Shown here: positions 25,880-33,407 of the stretch, one piece after another | Layout of the letters: every line of letters starts with the position of its first letter | Position numbering within the stretch: position 1 is the stretch's first letter | Assembly: GCA_028870115.1 (NCBI GenBank) | Contig: JAGWQH010000015.1 | Span: 1 to 64,000 of the forward strand | Length of the DNA: 64,000 bases | Direction: 5' to 3' | From: Candidatus Methylomirabilota bacterium | GTDB lineage: Bacteria; Methylomirabilota; Methylomirabilia; Methylomirabilales; Methylomirabilaceae | Translations under genes and position numbers: made by a program | Notes under the pieces: model-generated | Told to the model about the DNA's origin: nothing | Database searches by the model: none | Seen by the model: the letters and a program-made list of their open reading frames with translations, nothing else

Positions 25880-26350
25880 CAAATTCACAAGATTGTGTGG
25901 TCTGACCAAGGGCTACACGATATGTTGCCTAGCCTCTCCCTTTCTTTGTGTAACTCCACGGCTTCTCTTATAATTCTCTTTTGAGACCTCGTGGGAAAGA
26001 AGAGCAGCCAAAAAAAGGGCAGAACGAAGTGGCTTCGCCCAACGCGTGACCGATACCTGGGGTAGCGGACGACTTAGCGTTCGGCAGACGGAACCGTACG
26101 AGGCGACGGGAGCAGATGGGCAGACGGGCAGGGGGCGATGGAGTCACATCTGAATTTGGAGCGAGGGCCGATAAGGGCCGTTTATTCATGTGAGGGACTT
26201 CAATTGTTAACGTCAAAACGTGGTCCTCAACCTCTCGCGAAGGTTCGACTCGGAGCGAATAGAGTCTTTTTGTTTTTGGTTGACGCATAGTTGGCAGTGG
26301 TCTAGGTTGCAGTCATTCTCCCACCCAACCCGACAGGAGTGTTACTAGAG
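25880..26350 (+). other. Non-coding stretch before the restriction-modification operon
   Basis: 470 bp with no convincing gene. A perfect TATAAT (25969-25974) with a weak TTGTGT 17 bp upstream could be the promoter of the mod operon, giving a leader of about 370 nt. An 8-bp direct repeat (GCAGATGG, GCAGACGG, GCAGGGGG) starts near 26112. A minus-strand ORF of 106 codons here has low-complexity content and no ribosome-binding site. Confidence 0.45.
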
Positions 26351-28012
26351 ATGCCGGTTCTGCGGTTCAAAGGAAAGACCGCGATTGAGGGCTATCATCA
26401 CACGGTTGCGCACCACACCGTGGAGTTCGACGCCAAGCTGTCGGTCCCAGGGAAGGGCGAGAAACCAGGACTTGACGGCAACCTCATCATCGAGGGTGAC
26501 AACCTCATCGCCTTGAAGGCCCTTCTTCCCACCCACGCGGGACGGATCAAGTGCATCTACATTGATCCGCCATACAATACCGGTAATGAAGGGTGGGTCT
26601 ATAACGATAATCTCACGCAACCGCAGTTCAAGGAGTGGATAGGCCAGACGGTCGGCAAAGAAGGAGAGGACGCCACCCGTCACGATAAGTACTGCTGCAT
26701 GATGTATCCGCGCCTACAACTGCTGAAACAATTTCTCCGTAACGATGGCGTCATCTTTGTCAGCATTGACGACAACGAAGTGCAGCACCTTCGATTGATT
26801 ATGGATGAAATATACGGCGCCGAAAACCTTCTTGCCATGTTCGTCTGGAAAAGCAGGGAGAACCCCGATAGCCGAAACCAGAGTGGCGTGTCGATTGATC
26901 ATGAATATGTCCTAACATATGGCAGGACTGAAGCTGCTACTTTGCTGGGGAAGGAGAAAGATCTCTCAAAGTATAAAAATCCTGACAACGATTCCAACGG
27001 ACCGTGGATGAGTGACAACCTCACAGGTTTGGCAAGCGCGCAAGAACGCCCAAACTTGCACTACCCGATCGTGGATCCTAAGACCGGTCGGAAATATCTC
27101 CCACCGCCCAATAGAGGATGGTCAAAGAGTAAGGAGGTAATAAACGATCTCATTAAGAAGGGTCAGATTATTTATCCAGCTAATCCCAATAGCAGACCAA
27201 GACTGAAACACTTTTTGAAGGATCTGTTAAGCATGTGGACTGGCTTCTCCTCCGTACTATTAAAGCCATATACAACAGACGGTACGCGAGAGTTGATGGA
27301 GATATTTGGAGAGAAGGTTTTTGCCTTCCCCAAGCCTTCCGAATTCATCAAGACGCTCATCCGGCAGGTGGCCACCACGGATGACATTATTCTAGATTCC
27401 TTTGCTGGGAGCGGACCAACAGGTCAAGCTGTACTAAAGTTAAACCGAGAAGACGGCGGCAATCGCCAATGCATTCTTGTCCAGATGCCTTACGACACCA
27501 AGGACCAAGAGAAAGAGAAGTTCAATATCTGCCAGAAGATCACAGCGGAGCGGGTCCGGCGGGTTATTCAGGGGTTTACGTATACGAGCCCGAAGGGCAA
27601 GAAGGAAAAGGTTGCCGGACTAGGCGGCTCTTTCACCTATGCCCGCGTCGGTAATCCGCTCTTTGGAGAATATCGGGATTGGGGCAAGCAGTTGCCCGGC
27701 TATGAGGATCTCGCCAAGTACATCTTCTATACTGAGACCAGCCGAGACTTCGACCAAAAGATGATGAATGAGAAGACCGGGAAGATCGGTGAACATCACG
27801 GGACGAGTTACTATCTGCTCTACACGCCCGACGGTCAGGAAGATCGCCGATTGGACATGGAATGGCTCAGGGGTCTCGGCAAGATGGAGAAGAACAGGAA
27901 CGTGGTGGTCTATTGTGAGAAGATTTGGGTGCACCGTGATGACCTGGCGAAGTTTGAGCAGGAAACGAAGCGGACGGTGCGGCCCATGATTGTCCCGTTC
28001 AATTTGAAGTAA
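26351..28012 (+). CDS. mod: Type III restriction-modification methyltransferase (Mod), N6-adenine, beta class
   Basis: 553 residues. Catalytic motif IV DPPYNTG at residue 72 precedes the SAM-binding motif I DSFAGSGPTG at residue 349, the beta-class order of Mod subunits. The region between (about 150-330) is the target-recognition domain and is visibly richer in A and T than the rest of the gene. The C-terminal 130 residues form an extra domain. Mod methylates one strand of an asymmetric site and also guides the Res subunit. The ATG at 26351 is preferred over a GTG four codons upstream. Operon order is mod, a HicB-like ORF, res. Confidence 0.93.
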   Translation: MPVLRFKGKTAIEGYHHTVAHHTVEFDAKLSVPGKGEKPGLDGNLIIEGDNLIALKALLPTHAGRIKCIYIDPPYNTGNEGWVYNDNLTQPQFKEWIGQTVGKEGEDATRHDKYCCMMYPRLQLLKQFLRNDGVIFVSIDDNEVQHLRLIMDEIYGAENLLAMFVWKSRENPDSRNQSGVSIDHEYVLTYGRTEAATLLGKEKDLSKYKNPDNDSNGPWMSDNLTGLASAQERPNLHYPIVDPKTGRKYLPPPNRGWSKSKEVINDLIKKGQIIYPANPNSRPRLKHFLKDLLSMWTGFSSVLLKPYTTDGTRELMEIFGEKVFAFPKPSEFIKTLIRQVATTDDIILDSFAGSGPTGQAVLKLNREDGGNRQCILVQMPYDTKDQEKEKFNICQKITAERVRRVIQGFTYTSPKGKKEKVAGLGGSFTYARVGNPLFGEYRDWGKQLPGYEDLAKYIFYTETSRDFDQKMMNEKTGKIGEHHGTSYYLLYTPDGQEDRRLDMEWLRGLGKMEKNRNVVVYCEKIWVHRDDLAKFEQETKRTVRPMIVPFNLK

Positions 28013-28026
28013 CAGGAGACGCGTTC

Positions 28027-28251
28027 ATGGCAATGAGCAGCTATACGGCAATCGTCGAGAAAGAAGGCAGCCTCTATGTCGCGCTGTGCCCGGAGCTCGA
28101 TGTGGCGAGCCAGGGGACTACGGTGGAAGAGGCCACCGCCAATTTGAAGGAAGCTGTAGAGTTATTTTTGGAGTGTGCGGACTCCGAAGAAATTAAGCGT
28201 CGTTTACACACCCAGGTCTTCGTGACGCGCTTCGAAGCCGCGCATGGGTAG
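28027..28251 (+). CDS. HicB-like antitoxin domain protein, without HicA
   Basis: 74 residues: YTAIVEKEGSLYVALCPELDVASQG followed by TVEEATANLKEAVELFLE, the HicB partial-RNase-H fold. There is no C-terminal DNA-binding domain and no HicA toxin gene (short double-stranded-RNA-binding fold) beside it. It sits between mod and res with short gaps (14 and 9 bp) and its own ribosome-binding site (CAGGAGA). Standalone HicB-like proteins are common and mostly uncharacterised. A role in regulating the restriction system is possible but only inferred from position. Confidence 0.82.
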   Translation: MAMSSYTAIVEKEGSLYVALCPELDVASQGTTVEEATANLKEAVELFLECADSEEIKRRLHTQVFVTRFEAAHG

Positions 28252-28260
28252 GCTTCGAGA

Positions 28261-30804
28261 ATGGAGCTAAAACGCTACCAGGAGCGTGTCATTCGGGAGG
28301 TTAAGCTCTTTCTGGAAGCGCTGGCCGCGCAGCAGGTCGCAGGAAACAGACACGCATCTCTCGACGCCTGGGAAGATTCCAAACGCCAGTTTTTCATCAG
28401 GGGAGACTGCCATCCGCGCAAAAACGGCCTAGGGAAGGATCTGCCGACGTTTTGCATCAAGGTACCCACCGGCGGTGGAAAGACGCTTTTGGCGACTCAG
28501 ATCCTGGGCCTTGTCTATCAGACCATCCTGAAGAACCGCAACGGCTCCGGGTTGGTGCTGTGGGTGGTTCCCAGTGATCAGATATACAAGGATACGCTCA
28601 AGGCGCTTCGCGACCGTAGGCACTTCTATCGCGAATCATTGGAGTTCGTGCTGTCACGCCGTATTGAGGTGTGGGAAAAGCACGAGATTTTCCGCCTGAC
28701 GCCTGGGCAGTTACGCAGCAACCTGAACATCTTACTTCTGAAACTCGCCAGCACCAACCGCGAGACGCGGGAACAGCTCAAGTTCTTTCGTGATAGCGGT
28801 GGCAACATCGTCCAGCATTTCCCGCCTGAAAGTGATCCGGACAAGCACAAGGCGCTCAAGGCTCAGTTCCTGAACTTGGACATGCTGGGCGATGACAACG
28901 ACCAGGACGAGAGGTTGGTCAAAACCTCACTAGGCAACTTGGTCCGTCTCTGCGAGCCGCCGGTCATCCTGGACGAAGGACACAAGGCCACCAGTGACCT
29001 CGCTCGGAAGACCATCGAGGGATTCAATGCCTCAGTGGTGGTCGAACTATCCGCCACCCCACATAAGGAGGCCAACGTCCTTGTGCGGGTAACCGGCAAG
29101 GAACTGCTTGATGAACAGATGATCAAGCTGCCGATCAACATCGCCAACGCCAACCAGCCGTCTTGGAAGAATTGCCTGACGCAGGCGCGAGAGAAGCGAG
29201 AGGACTTGGCGAAACTGGCAGAGCGGCATTATCGGGCGACCGAAAAGCTCATTCGCCCGATCGTGCTGGTCCAGGTTGAACGGACAGGAAAAGACCAGCG
29301 GGACAGCGGCTTCGTCCACAGCGAAGATGTGAAAGAATACCTGATGCAGAGAGAGGGTGTCCATGAATCGGCCATCGCTATCAAGACCTCCGACAAGGAC
29401 GATATTGAAGGTATGGATCTCTTGGCCGAAGGATGCCGTGTGGAATGGATCATCACGAAGTCGGCCTTGCAGGAGGGATGGGATTGCCCGTTCGCTTATA
29501 TCCTGGTCTCTCTAAATAACACCGGTAGCCAGCAGAGCATGACGCAACTGGTCGGACGGGTACTTCGGCAGCCCGATGTGGAAAGGACGCCATTCGACGA
29601 GCTTAATGAGAGCTACGTGTTCTGTTTGCGGCGAAAGGCGGCGGATATTTCTCGTGAGGTCAAGAAGGCGCTGGAGCAGGAGGGTTACGAAGGCGACGCG
29701 GCCAGCGTTGTTGACCGCAGCACGGACGACGGCAAAGCCGGACAGAAGCGCGTTACGACTATTCGTGAAGAATTCCGCCGTTACTATCGGGAGTTCGAGG
29801 GCAAGATCTATCTGCCACGCTTTTGCGTCAAGCACGGAGACAAGTACGATGTCCTCGACTATTTCCGACATTTGCTCAGTCAGGTCGATGTCACACGGTT
29901 CGATTACGCCGAAATAGATTGGAACATGGCGGCGGCACTCGAAGCGGCGAAAGATTCCATCTATCGCCTGACCCTTGAACAAGATGACCTTGAGCCTGTG
30001 ATGGAACGCGAATCGGTTACCTTGGAGACTGATGAACAGGTGAAGGCCTGGTTGGTAGCCAGCCTGCCGTTTGATTACTTCAGCCAGAAGCAGCTACGGG
30101 AGATCGTTGGCCGGGTAACCGAGCGTTTGTATCAACTCACCCCGGAACTTTCAGGCCGATTGGGACTGGTTAAGTTTGAGGTACGTGAGAAGATTGTCGG
30201 ATTGATCGAGCGAGGGACGGACCGTCAAACCCAAGAGGCGTTTGAGGTGCTGTTCAAAAACAAACGGCTCGGCTTCTACCTTGAATGTGTGGAAGGGCGC
30301 TTTGAAATTCCACCCAAGATTGAGATACGGGGAGCAAAGAAGCTGATACGCGACGACCACGAGCCAGTCCAACGGTCCCTCTTTGATTACGTGCCGGACG
30401 ACCTCAACGAGTATGAGAAGTCGGTCGCACTGTATCTCGACAAGCATCCCGAAGTTCTGTGGTGGTATCGAAATCTCGTTGGTGCGCAGTGCTTCTCGAT
30501 CCAAGGGTACAAGCGGAATAAGATTTATCCGGATTTCGTGGTTCAACAGGGTCACAATAAAAAGCCGGTTGCCTCTGTGGTTGTGGTCGAAAGCAAGGGC
30601 AAGCATCTCAAAGGAAACGAAGACACAACCTACAAGCGGACGGTGGGCAGCTACTTTCAACAAGTTGGCCAGAAAGTTCCCTGGCAGAAACTCGCGGAAG
30701 ACTTCCGGGATGAGACATTCCGTTTTCAAGTCCTGGACGAGGGAGAATACGCGGATCGTGACTGGCGAGATGATCTAAAGAAGCTGCTCAATCCAGCGGT
30801 CTAG
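28261..30804 (+). CDS. res: Type III restriction endonuclease subunit (Res)
   Basis: 847 residues. Superfamily 2 helicase: Walker A VPTGGGKTLLATQ (about residue 72), Walker B ILDEGHKAT, motif VELSATPH, and helicase motif VI QLVGRVLRQP. C-terminal PD-(D/E)xK nuclease: YPDFVV (Asp about residue 757) and VVESKGKH (Glu-Ser-Lys about 777). With Mod it forms a type III enzyme that translocates or slides on DNA and cuts when two inversely oriented unmethylated sites meet. It appears complete. Its last 105 bp are repeated in broken form at 32641-32746. Confidence 0.94.
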   Translation: MELKRYQERVIREVKLFLEALAAQQVAGNRHASLDAWEDSKRQFFIRGDCHPRKNGLGKDLPTFCIKVPTGGGKTLLATQILGLVYQTILKNRNGSGLVLWVVPSDQIYKDTLKALRDRRHFYRESLEFVLSRRIEVWEKHEIFRLTPGQLRSNLNILLLKLASTNRETREQLKFFRDSGGNIVQHFPPESDPDKHKALKAQFLNLDMLGDDNDQDERLVKTSLGNLVRLCEPPVILDEGHKATSDLARKTIEGFNASVVVELSATPHKEANVLVRVTGKELLDEQMIKLPINIANANQPSWKNCLTQAREKREDLAKLAERHYRATEKLIRPIVLVQVERTGKDQRDSGFVHSEDVKEYLMQREGVHESAIAIKTSDKDDIEGMDLLAEGCRVEWIITKSALQEGWDCPFAYILVSLNNTGSQQSMTQLVGRVLRQPDVERTPFDELNESYVFCLRRKAADISREVKKALEQEGYEGDAASVVDRSTDDGKAGQKRVTTIREEFRRYYREFEGKIYLPRFCVKHGDKYDVLDYFRHLLSQVDVTRFDYAEIDWNMAAALEAAKDSIYRLTLEQDDLEPVMERESVTLETDEQVKAWLVASLPFDYFSQKQLREIVGRVTERLYQLTPELSGRLGLVKFEVREKIVGLIERGTDRQTQEAFEVLFKNKRLGFYLECVEGRFEIPPKIEIRGAKKLIRDDHEPVQRSLFDYVPDDLNEYEKSVALYLDKHPEVLWWYRNLVGAQCFSIQGYKRNKIYPDFVVQQGHNKKPVASVVVVESKGKHLKGNEDTTYKRTVGSYFQQVGQKVPWQKLAEDFRDETFRFQVLDEGEYADRDWRDDLKKLLNPAV

Positions 30805-30950
30805 CCGAATAACAGAGGTGCTGGAGCCGCACAGACTTACCGCTTATCTGCACGACCTCGCCGCGCAGTTTCACGGCTACTATACCCGCCATCGGATTAT
30901 CTCCGCTGATAGGAATCTCACGCGAGCGCGCCTAGCGCTGGTGGCTGCCC
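30699..30950 (+). repeat. 252-bp direct repeat, first copy (res 3' end plus argS 3' end)
   Basis: Matches 32641-32892 base for base without gaps (offset 1942). It contains the last codons of res, the junction CCGAATARCAGAG and the first part of the argS copy. Confidence 0.9.
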
Positions 30951-31012
30951 TTCGTGTGATCATAGCCAACGCGCTTGGCCTGCTTGGCGTCTCCGCCCCC
31001 GAACGGATGTAG
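30818..31012 (+). pseudogene. Duplicated 3' end of argS (copy B)
   Basis: Encodes the last 64 residues of an ArgRS (LEPHRLTAYLHDLAAQF ... VSAPERM) directly after res. It differs from the native argS end at many synonymous positions and has only a few amino-acid changes. It has no catalytic domain and is probably not translated usefully. It looks like the displaced or imported end of argS left at an island border. Confidence 0.88.
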
Positions 31013-31030
31013 CCACGCGGTCATGCAAGC

Positions 31031-31070
31031 ATTGCCAGTCGTTGCGAGCGACCATTGGGAGCGTGGCAAT
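31031..31070 (+). repeat. Palindromic GTTGCGAGCGA-type repeat
   Basis: The arms ATTGCC (31031-31036) and GGCAAT (31065-31070) enclose GTCGTTGCGAGCGACCATTG. This resembles the dispersed bacterial repeat of the CATTGCGAGCGAAGC type. Related pieces lie at 32606-32634 and near 32904-32924, each beside a duplicated segment. Confidence 0.5.
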
Positions 31071-31253
31071 CTCACCGTATTTCTACTGAGATATTGCTTC
31101 AGTCTCCCTCGCTTCACTCTGGATCCTTCGTTGCGACAGCCATTACTTTGTCCGGACCCGGTTTTGGCGCAACCCTCGCCAGTAGTGTCCGATCATTCAC
31201 GCTGCACGCAGTTCCAAGGAAGCCGGTCAACTGGCGTGAGTTTACGCATTTGC

Positions 31254-31285
31254 TTGACCCTGGAATCGATTCCAGGGTGTAGACT
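31254..31285 (+). promoter_or_regulatory. MerR-type promoter with 22-bp palindromic operator
   Basis: TTGACC (31254-31259) and TAGACT (31280-31285) are separated by 20 bp, the over-long spacer typical of MerR-family promoters. The spacer is filled by a perfect 22-bp palindrome at 31257-31278 (ACCCTGGAATC/GATTCCAGGGT). It would drive the methyltransferase-like gene at 31389. No merR-like gene is in the window. Confidence 0.6.
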
Positions 31286-31388
31286 TGGATTCGAGAGGAG
31301 ATCTCAATTCTTATCAAGAAAACCAGAAAAGAAGGCAGGGCGTGAAGGTCTTCGCGCCAAATTGGCTCATTCTCCGGAGATCCTTGAC

Positions 31389-32570
31389 GTGAGCAAGACA
31401 AAAGGTGTTCTGAATAGCGCCATTGTTCTCTACTTCGTGATCTGCTTTGAAATCCTGATAATGATCAGTCCCTTTGCCGGCTTCTTCTATTCCGCGTTCA
31501 ATCGGGTTCTCCTGGGCTTAGCAAAGTACCAGGCCACGAAGTGGCTCAGCGCTTTCTTCTTCACCCACATGGTTGTACCGCCCAATGCGCCACTGAGAGC
31601 CGTGCGCGTGATGGGCTCGATTTTGTTTTTGCTCGGTATTGCCATCTTTCTCATCTGCGCGATTCAGGTTTACTGGAGCAAGTTCCTACAGAGAGGGACT
31701 GTTGTGAAAGGGGCCTATCGCTGGATCAGGCATCCCCAGTACCTCGCGCTCGCTATTGCGGGCGCCGGTCTAGCCATCCTCTGGCCCAGGTTCATCGTTG
31801 TTGTCTTGTGGCTCGTGATGGTTACGGTGTACTACGCCTTGTCCAAAGACGAGGAGCGGCGCATGCTGGGGCAGTACCCAGATACCTACAGCGAATATAT
31901 GCGAGGAACGGGCATGTTCCTGCCGAAATCGCTTGAAAGCTCGATCGCCTTTGCGACCGTCGCGAGCAAGGTCGCTCTGTTCGTCCTGATTGCGATCTGC
32001 GCAATCGGAGGGGCATTTCTCCTACGGCAGTACACAGTAAGGCATCTTCCCCTTTGGACAGACTCGAACGTGGTCGCGCTTGCAGTGCTGCCCGAAGACG
32101 AGCCGCTGATGCAAAACCGGATGGCGGACATCCTCAAGGTAGACGAGGTCCGATCGCGGTTGAAAGAGAACGAGTCATACGTTGCGTATTTTCTGCCGAC
32201 GAACTACGTCATGCAGGGACTGATTGCGGATACTGGGGGCGAGTGGAAGCTCTATAAACACCAGCATGCAATCAGCAGGTTTACTGACTGGATTTTTCAT
32301 CCCTTCAGTCATCTGGGAGGCGCACAGCGTTCCGCCTTCGAGCCCCCAGATCATTCGAAACACAGCATGGCTGCCGGTTCGGTGAGACGACTCATCTTCC
32401 TGAAAGTATCGAATATTGCCGTCATTAAGTCGGTCGATGTATTTGCGTTGAATGCCGTTCGGACACCCGATTTCATGGTTGATCTGGATGTGCACAGTCT
32501 CCACGTGCTCGATGCGAAGACTCTCCCCGTCGAGACCGCCTGGGGCCGTGTGCCGACGCCGGCATTCTGA
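31389..32570 (+). CDS. Membrane protein with isoprenylcysteine-methyltransferase-like (ICMT/PEMT) domain and unknown C-terminal domain
   Basis: 393 residues from a GTG at 31389 (CGGAG 12 bases upstream). Four or five transmembrane helices; residues about 95-185 carry the ICMT/phospholipid methyltransferase pattern RGAYRWIRHPQYLAL-like (here KGAYRWIRHPQYLAL) and DEERRMLGQYPDTYSEYM. After another helix near residue 200, about 180 residues form a domain I do not recognise. The frame stays open upstream to 30975 but that part overlaps the argS copy and repeat. The promoter is MerR-type. Composition is less GC-rich than core genes, and position inside duplicated borders suggests transfer. Substrate unknown. 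Confidence 0.75.
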   Translation: MSKTKGVLNSAIVLYFVICFEILIMISPFAGFFYSAFNRVLLGLAKYQATKWLSAFFFTHMVVPPNAPLRAVRVMGSILFLLGIAIFLICAIQVYWSKFLQRGTVVKGAYRWIRHPQYLALAIAGAGLAILWPRFIVVVLWLVMVTVYYALSKDEERRMLGQYPDTYSEYMRGTGMFLPKSLESSIAFATVASKVALFVLIAICAIGGAFLLRQYTVRHLPLWTDSNVVALAVLPEDEPLMQNRMADILKVDEVRSRLKENESYVAYFLPTNYVMQGLIADTGGEWKLYKHQHAISRFTDWIFHPFSHLGGAQRSAFEPPDHSKHSMAAGSVRRLIFLKVSNIAVIKSVDVFALNAVRTPDFMVDLDVHSLHVLDAKTLPVETAWGRVPTPAF

Positions 32571-32605
32571 TGGAGTGAGTGCCGGCGACAGTGGCAAGCC
32601 AACCT

Positions 32606-32634
32606 GAAGCTGCAAAGCAACAGCTTCGCAATGA
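32606..32634 (+). repeat. Small palindromic repeat beside the second res remnant
   Basis: Perfect 7-bp arms GAAGCTG (32606-32612) and CAGCTTC (32621-32627), followed by GCAATGAC. It belongs to the same loose family as 31031-31070. Confidence 0.45.
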
Positions 32635-32640
32635 CGCGGG

Positions 32641-32892
32641 AGACTTCCGGGATGAGACCTTCCGTTTTCAAGTCCTGGACGAGGGAGAATACGCGGACCG
32701 CGACTGGCGAGACACTCTAAAGAAGTTGCTGGATTCGGCGGTCTAGCCGAATAGCAGAGGCGCTGGAGCTGTACAGGCTCACCACTTATCTGCACGACCT
32801 CGCCGCCCGGTTTCACGGCTACTACACCCGCCATCGGATTATCTCCGCCGATAGGAATCTCACGCGCGCCCGCCTGGCGCTGGTGGCTGCCC
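32641..32892 (+). pseudogene. Second copy of res 3' end plus argS 3' end (copy C, truncated)
   Basis: Ungapped 252-bp match to 30699-30950. The first 106 bp encode the last 34 residues of a Res protein with a stop at the same place; the rest encodes ArgRS residues up to ALVAA and then breaks off. Neither has a start. This shows that a res-argS junction like the one at 30805 existed twice, so two related islands or one duplicated border were present. Confidence 0.88.
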
Positions 32893-33006
32893 GCAGACGC
32901 GCTCACCGTGGTCGCTCGCAATGATGATCCGTACCGGCGGCTGGGGTCGGCGGTGGCGGACGCCGTATCATCGCTCGAACTGGCTATCGTCAGCCGGGCT
33001 GTCTAA
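32893..33006 (+). pseudogene. Short ORF tail of unknown origin
   Basis: After copy C ends, one frame reads 36 codons to a stop at 33004-33006 (ALTVVARNDDPYRRLGSAV ...). It has ordinary protein composition but no start. Part of it overlaps a GTCGCTCGCAATGA-type repeat, so it may be only a chance frame. I do not recognise the sequence. Confidence 0.3.
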
Positions 33007-33407
33007 AACGGGAGGAGGTAAGACTTTGGAGTAGCACATGAGGGCCCTGACCTCATGTGCCTTTCGCTTATCAAATATGTGCAGGTGATTAATTCTACTC
33101 CGAATAGTTGCTTGACTCCCACCGTGAGGCCCTTCTCCGCAGCCATGATTGTGATCGAGTTCAAATAGCATATTTGCCAAGAAGGGGCTGGTTGGAGATC
33201 CCTGCCGAAGACACGATGCCGCATCTGGAACCAAGAAAAGCCTTGTGAATCGCCGACAAGCACAATAGAATCTGCGCTGACTACGACAATAGTTGCGTTA
33301 CCGGAGACGTTGTGCAATCTGCTCAGTAGGGCTCGATTAGGACAGGCCATGCTTGGGCGGTCCTGCTTAGAATCTCTCACCTTTTCCGGGAGGAGGTTAT
33401 ATGGCAC
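33003..33407 (-). pseudogene. Decayed fragment resembling an Ntn-hydrolase start
   Basis: The minus strand encodes NATIVVVSADSIVLVGDSQG around 33240-33300, similar to the N-terminal strand pair of proteasome-like Ntn-hydrolases. The rest of the 134-codon frame has no family-like features, and other frames continue better for short stretches, so it is probably a broken gene. Apart from this, 33007-33400 holds nothing clear. Confidence 0.3.

Noticed and set aside
26220-26270. tRNA-like T-loop sequence GGTTCGACTC
   Set aside because: No matching T stem, acceptor stem or anticodon arm around it.
25968-26288. Minus-strand ORF of 106 codons as a gene
   Set aside because: No ribosome-binding site, Pro/Arg/Ser-rich low-complexity translation, and no conserved-looking segment.
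28027-28251. Complete HicAB toxin-antitoxin module
   Set aside because: No HicA-like ORF on either side; the gaps to mod and res are only 14 and 9 bp.
30975-31388. Long N-terminal extension of the ICMT-like gene
   Set aside because: It covers the argS copy end, a palindromic repeat and the MerR-type promoter; the translation is not protein-like. The start was set at 31389.
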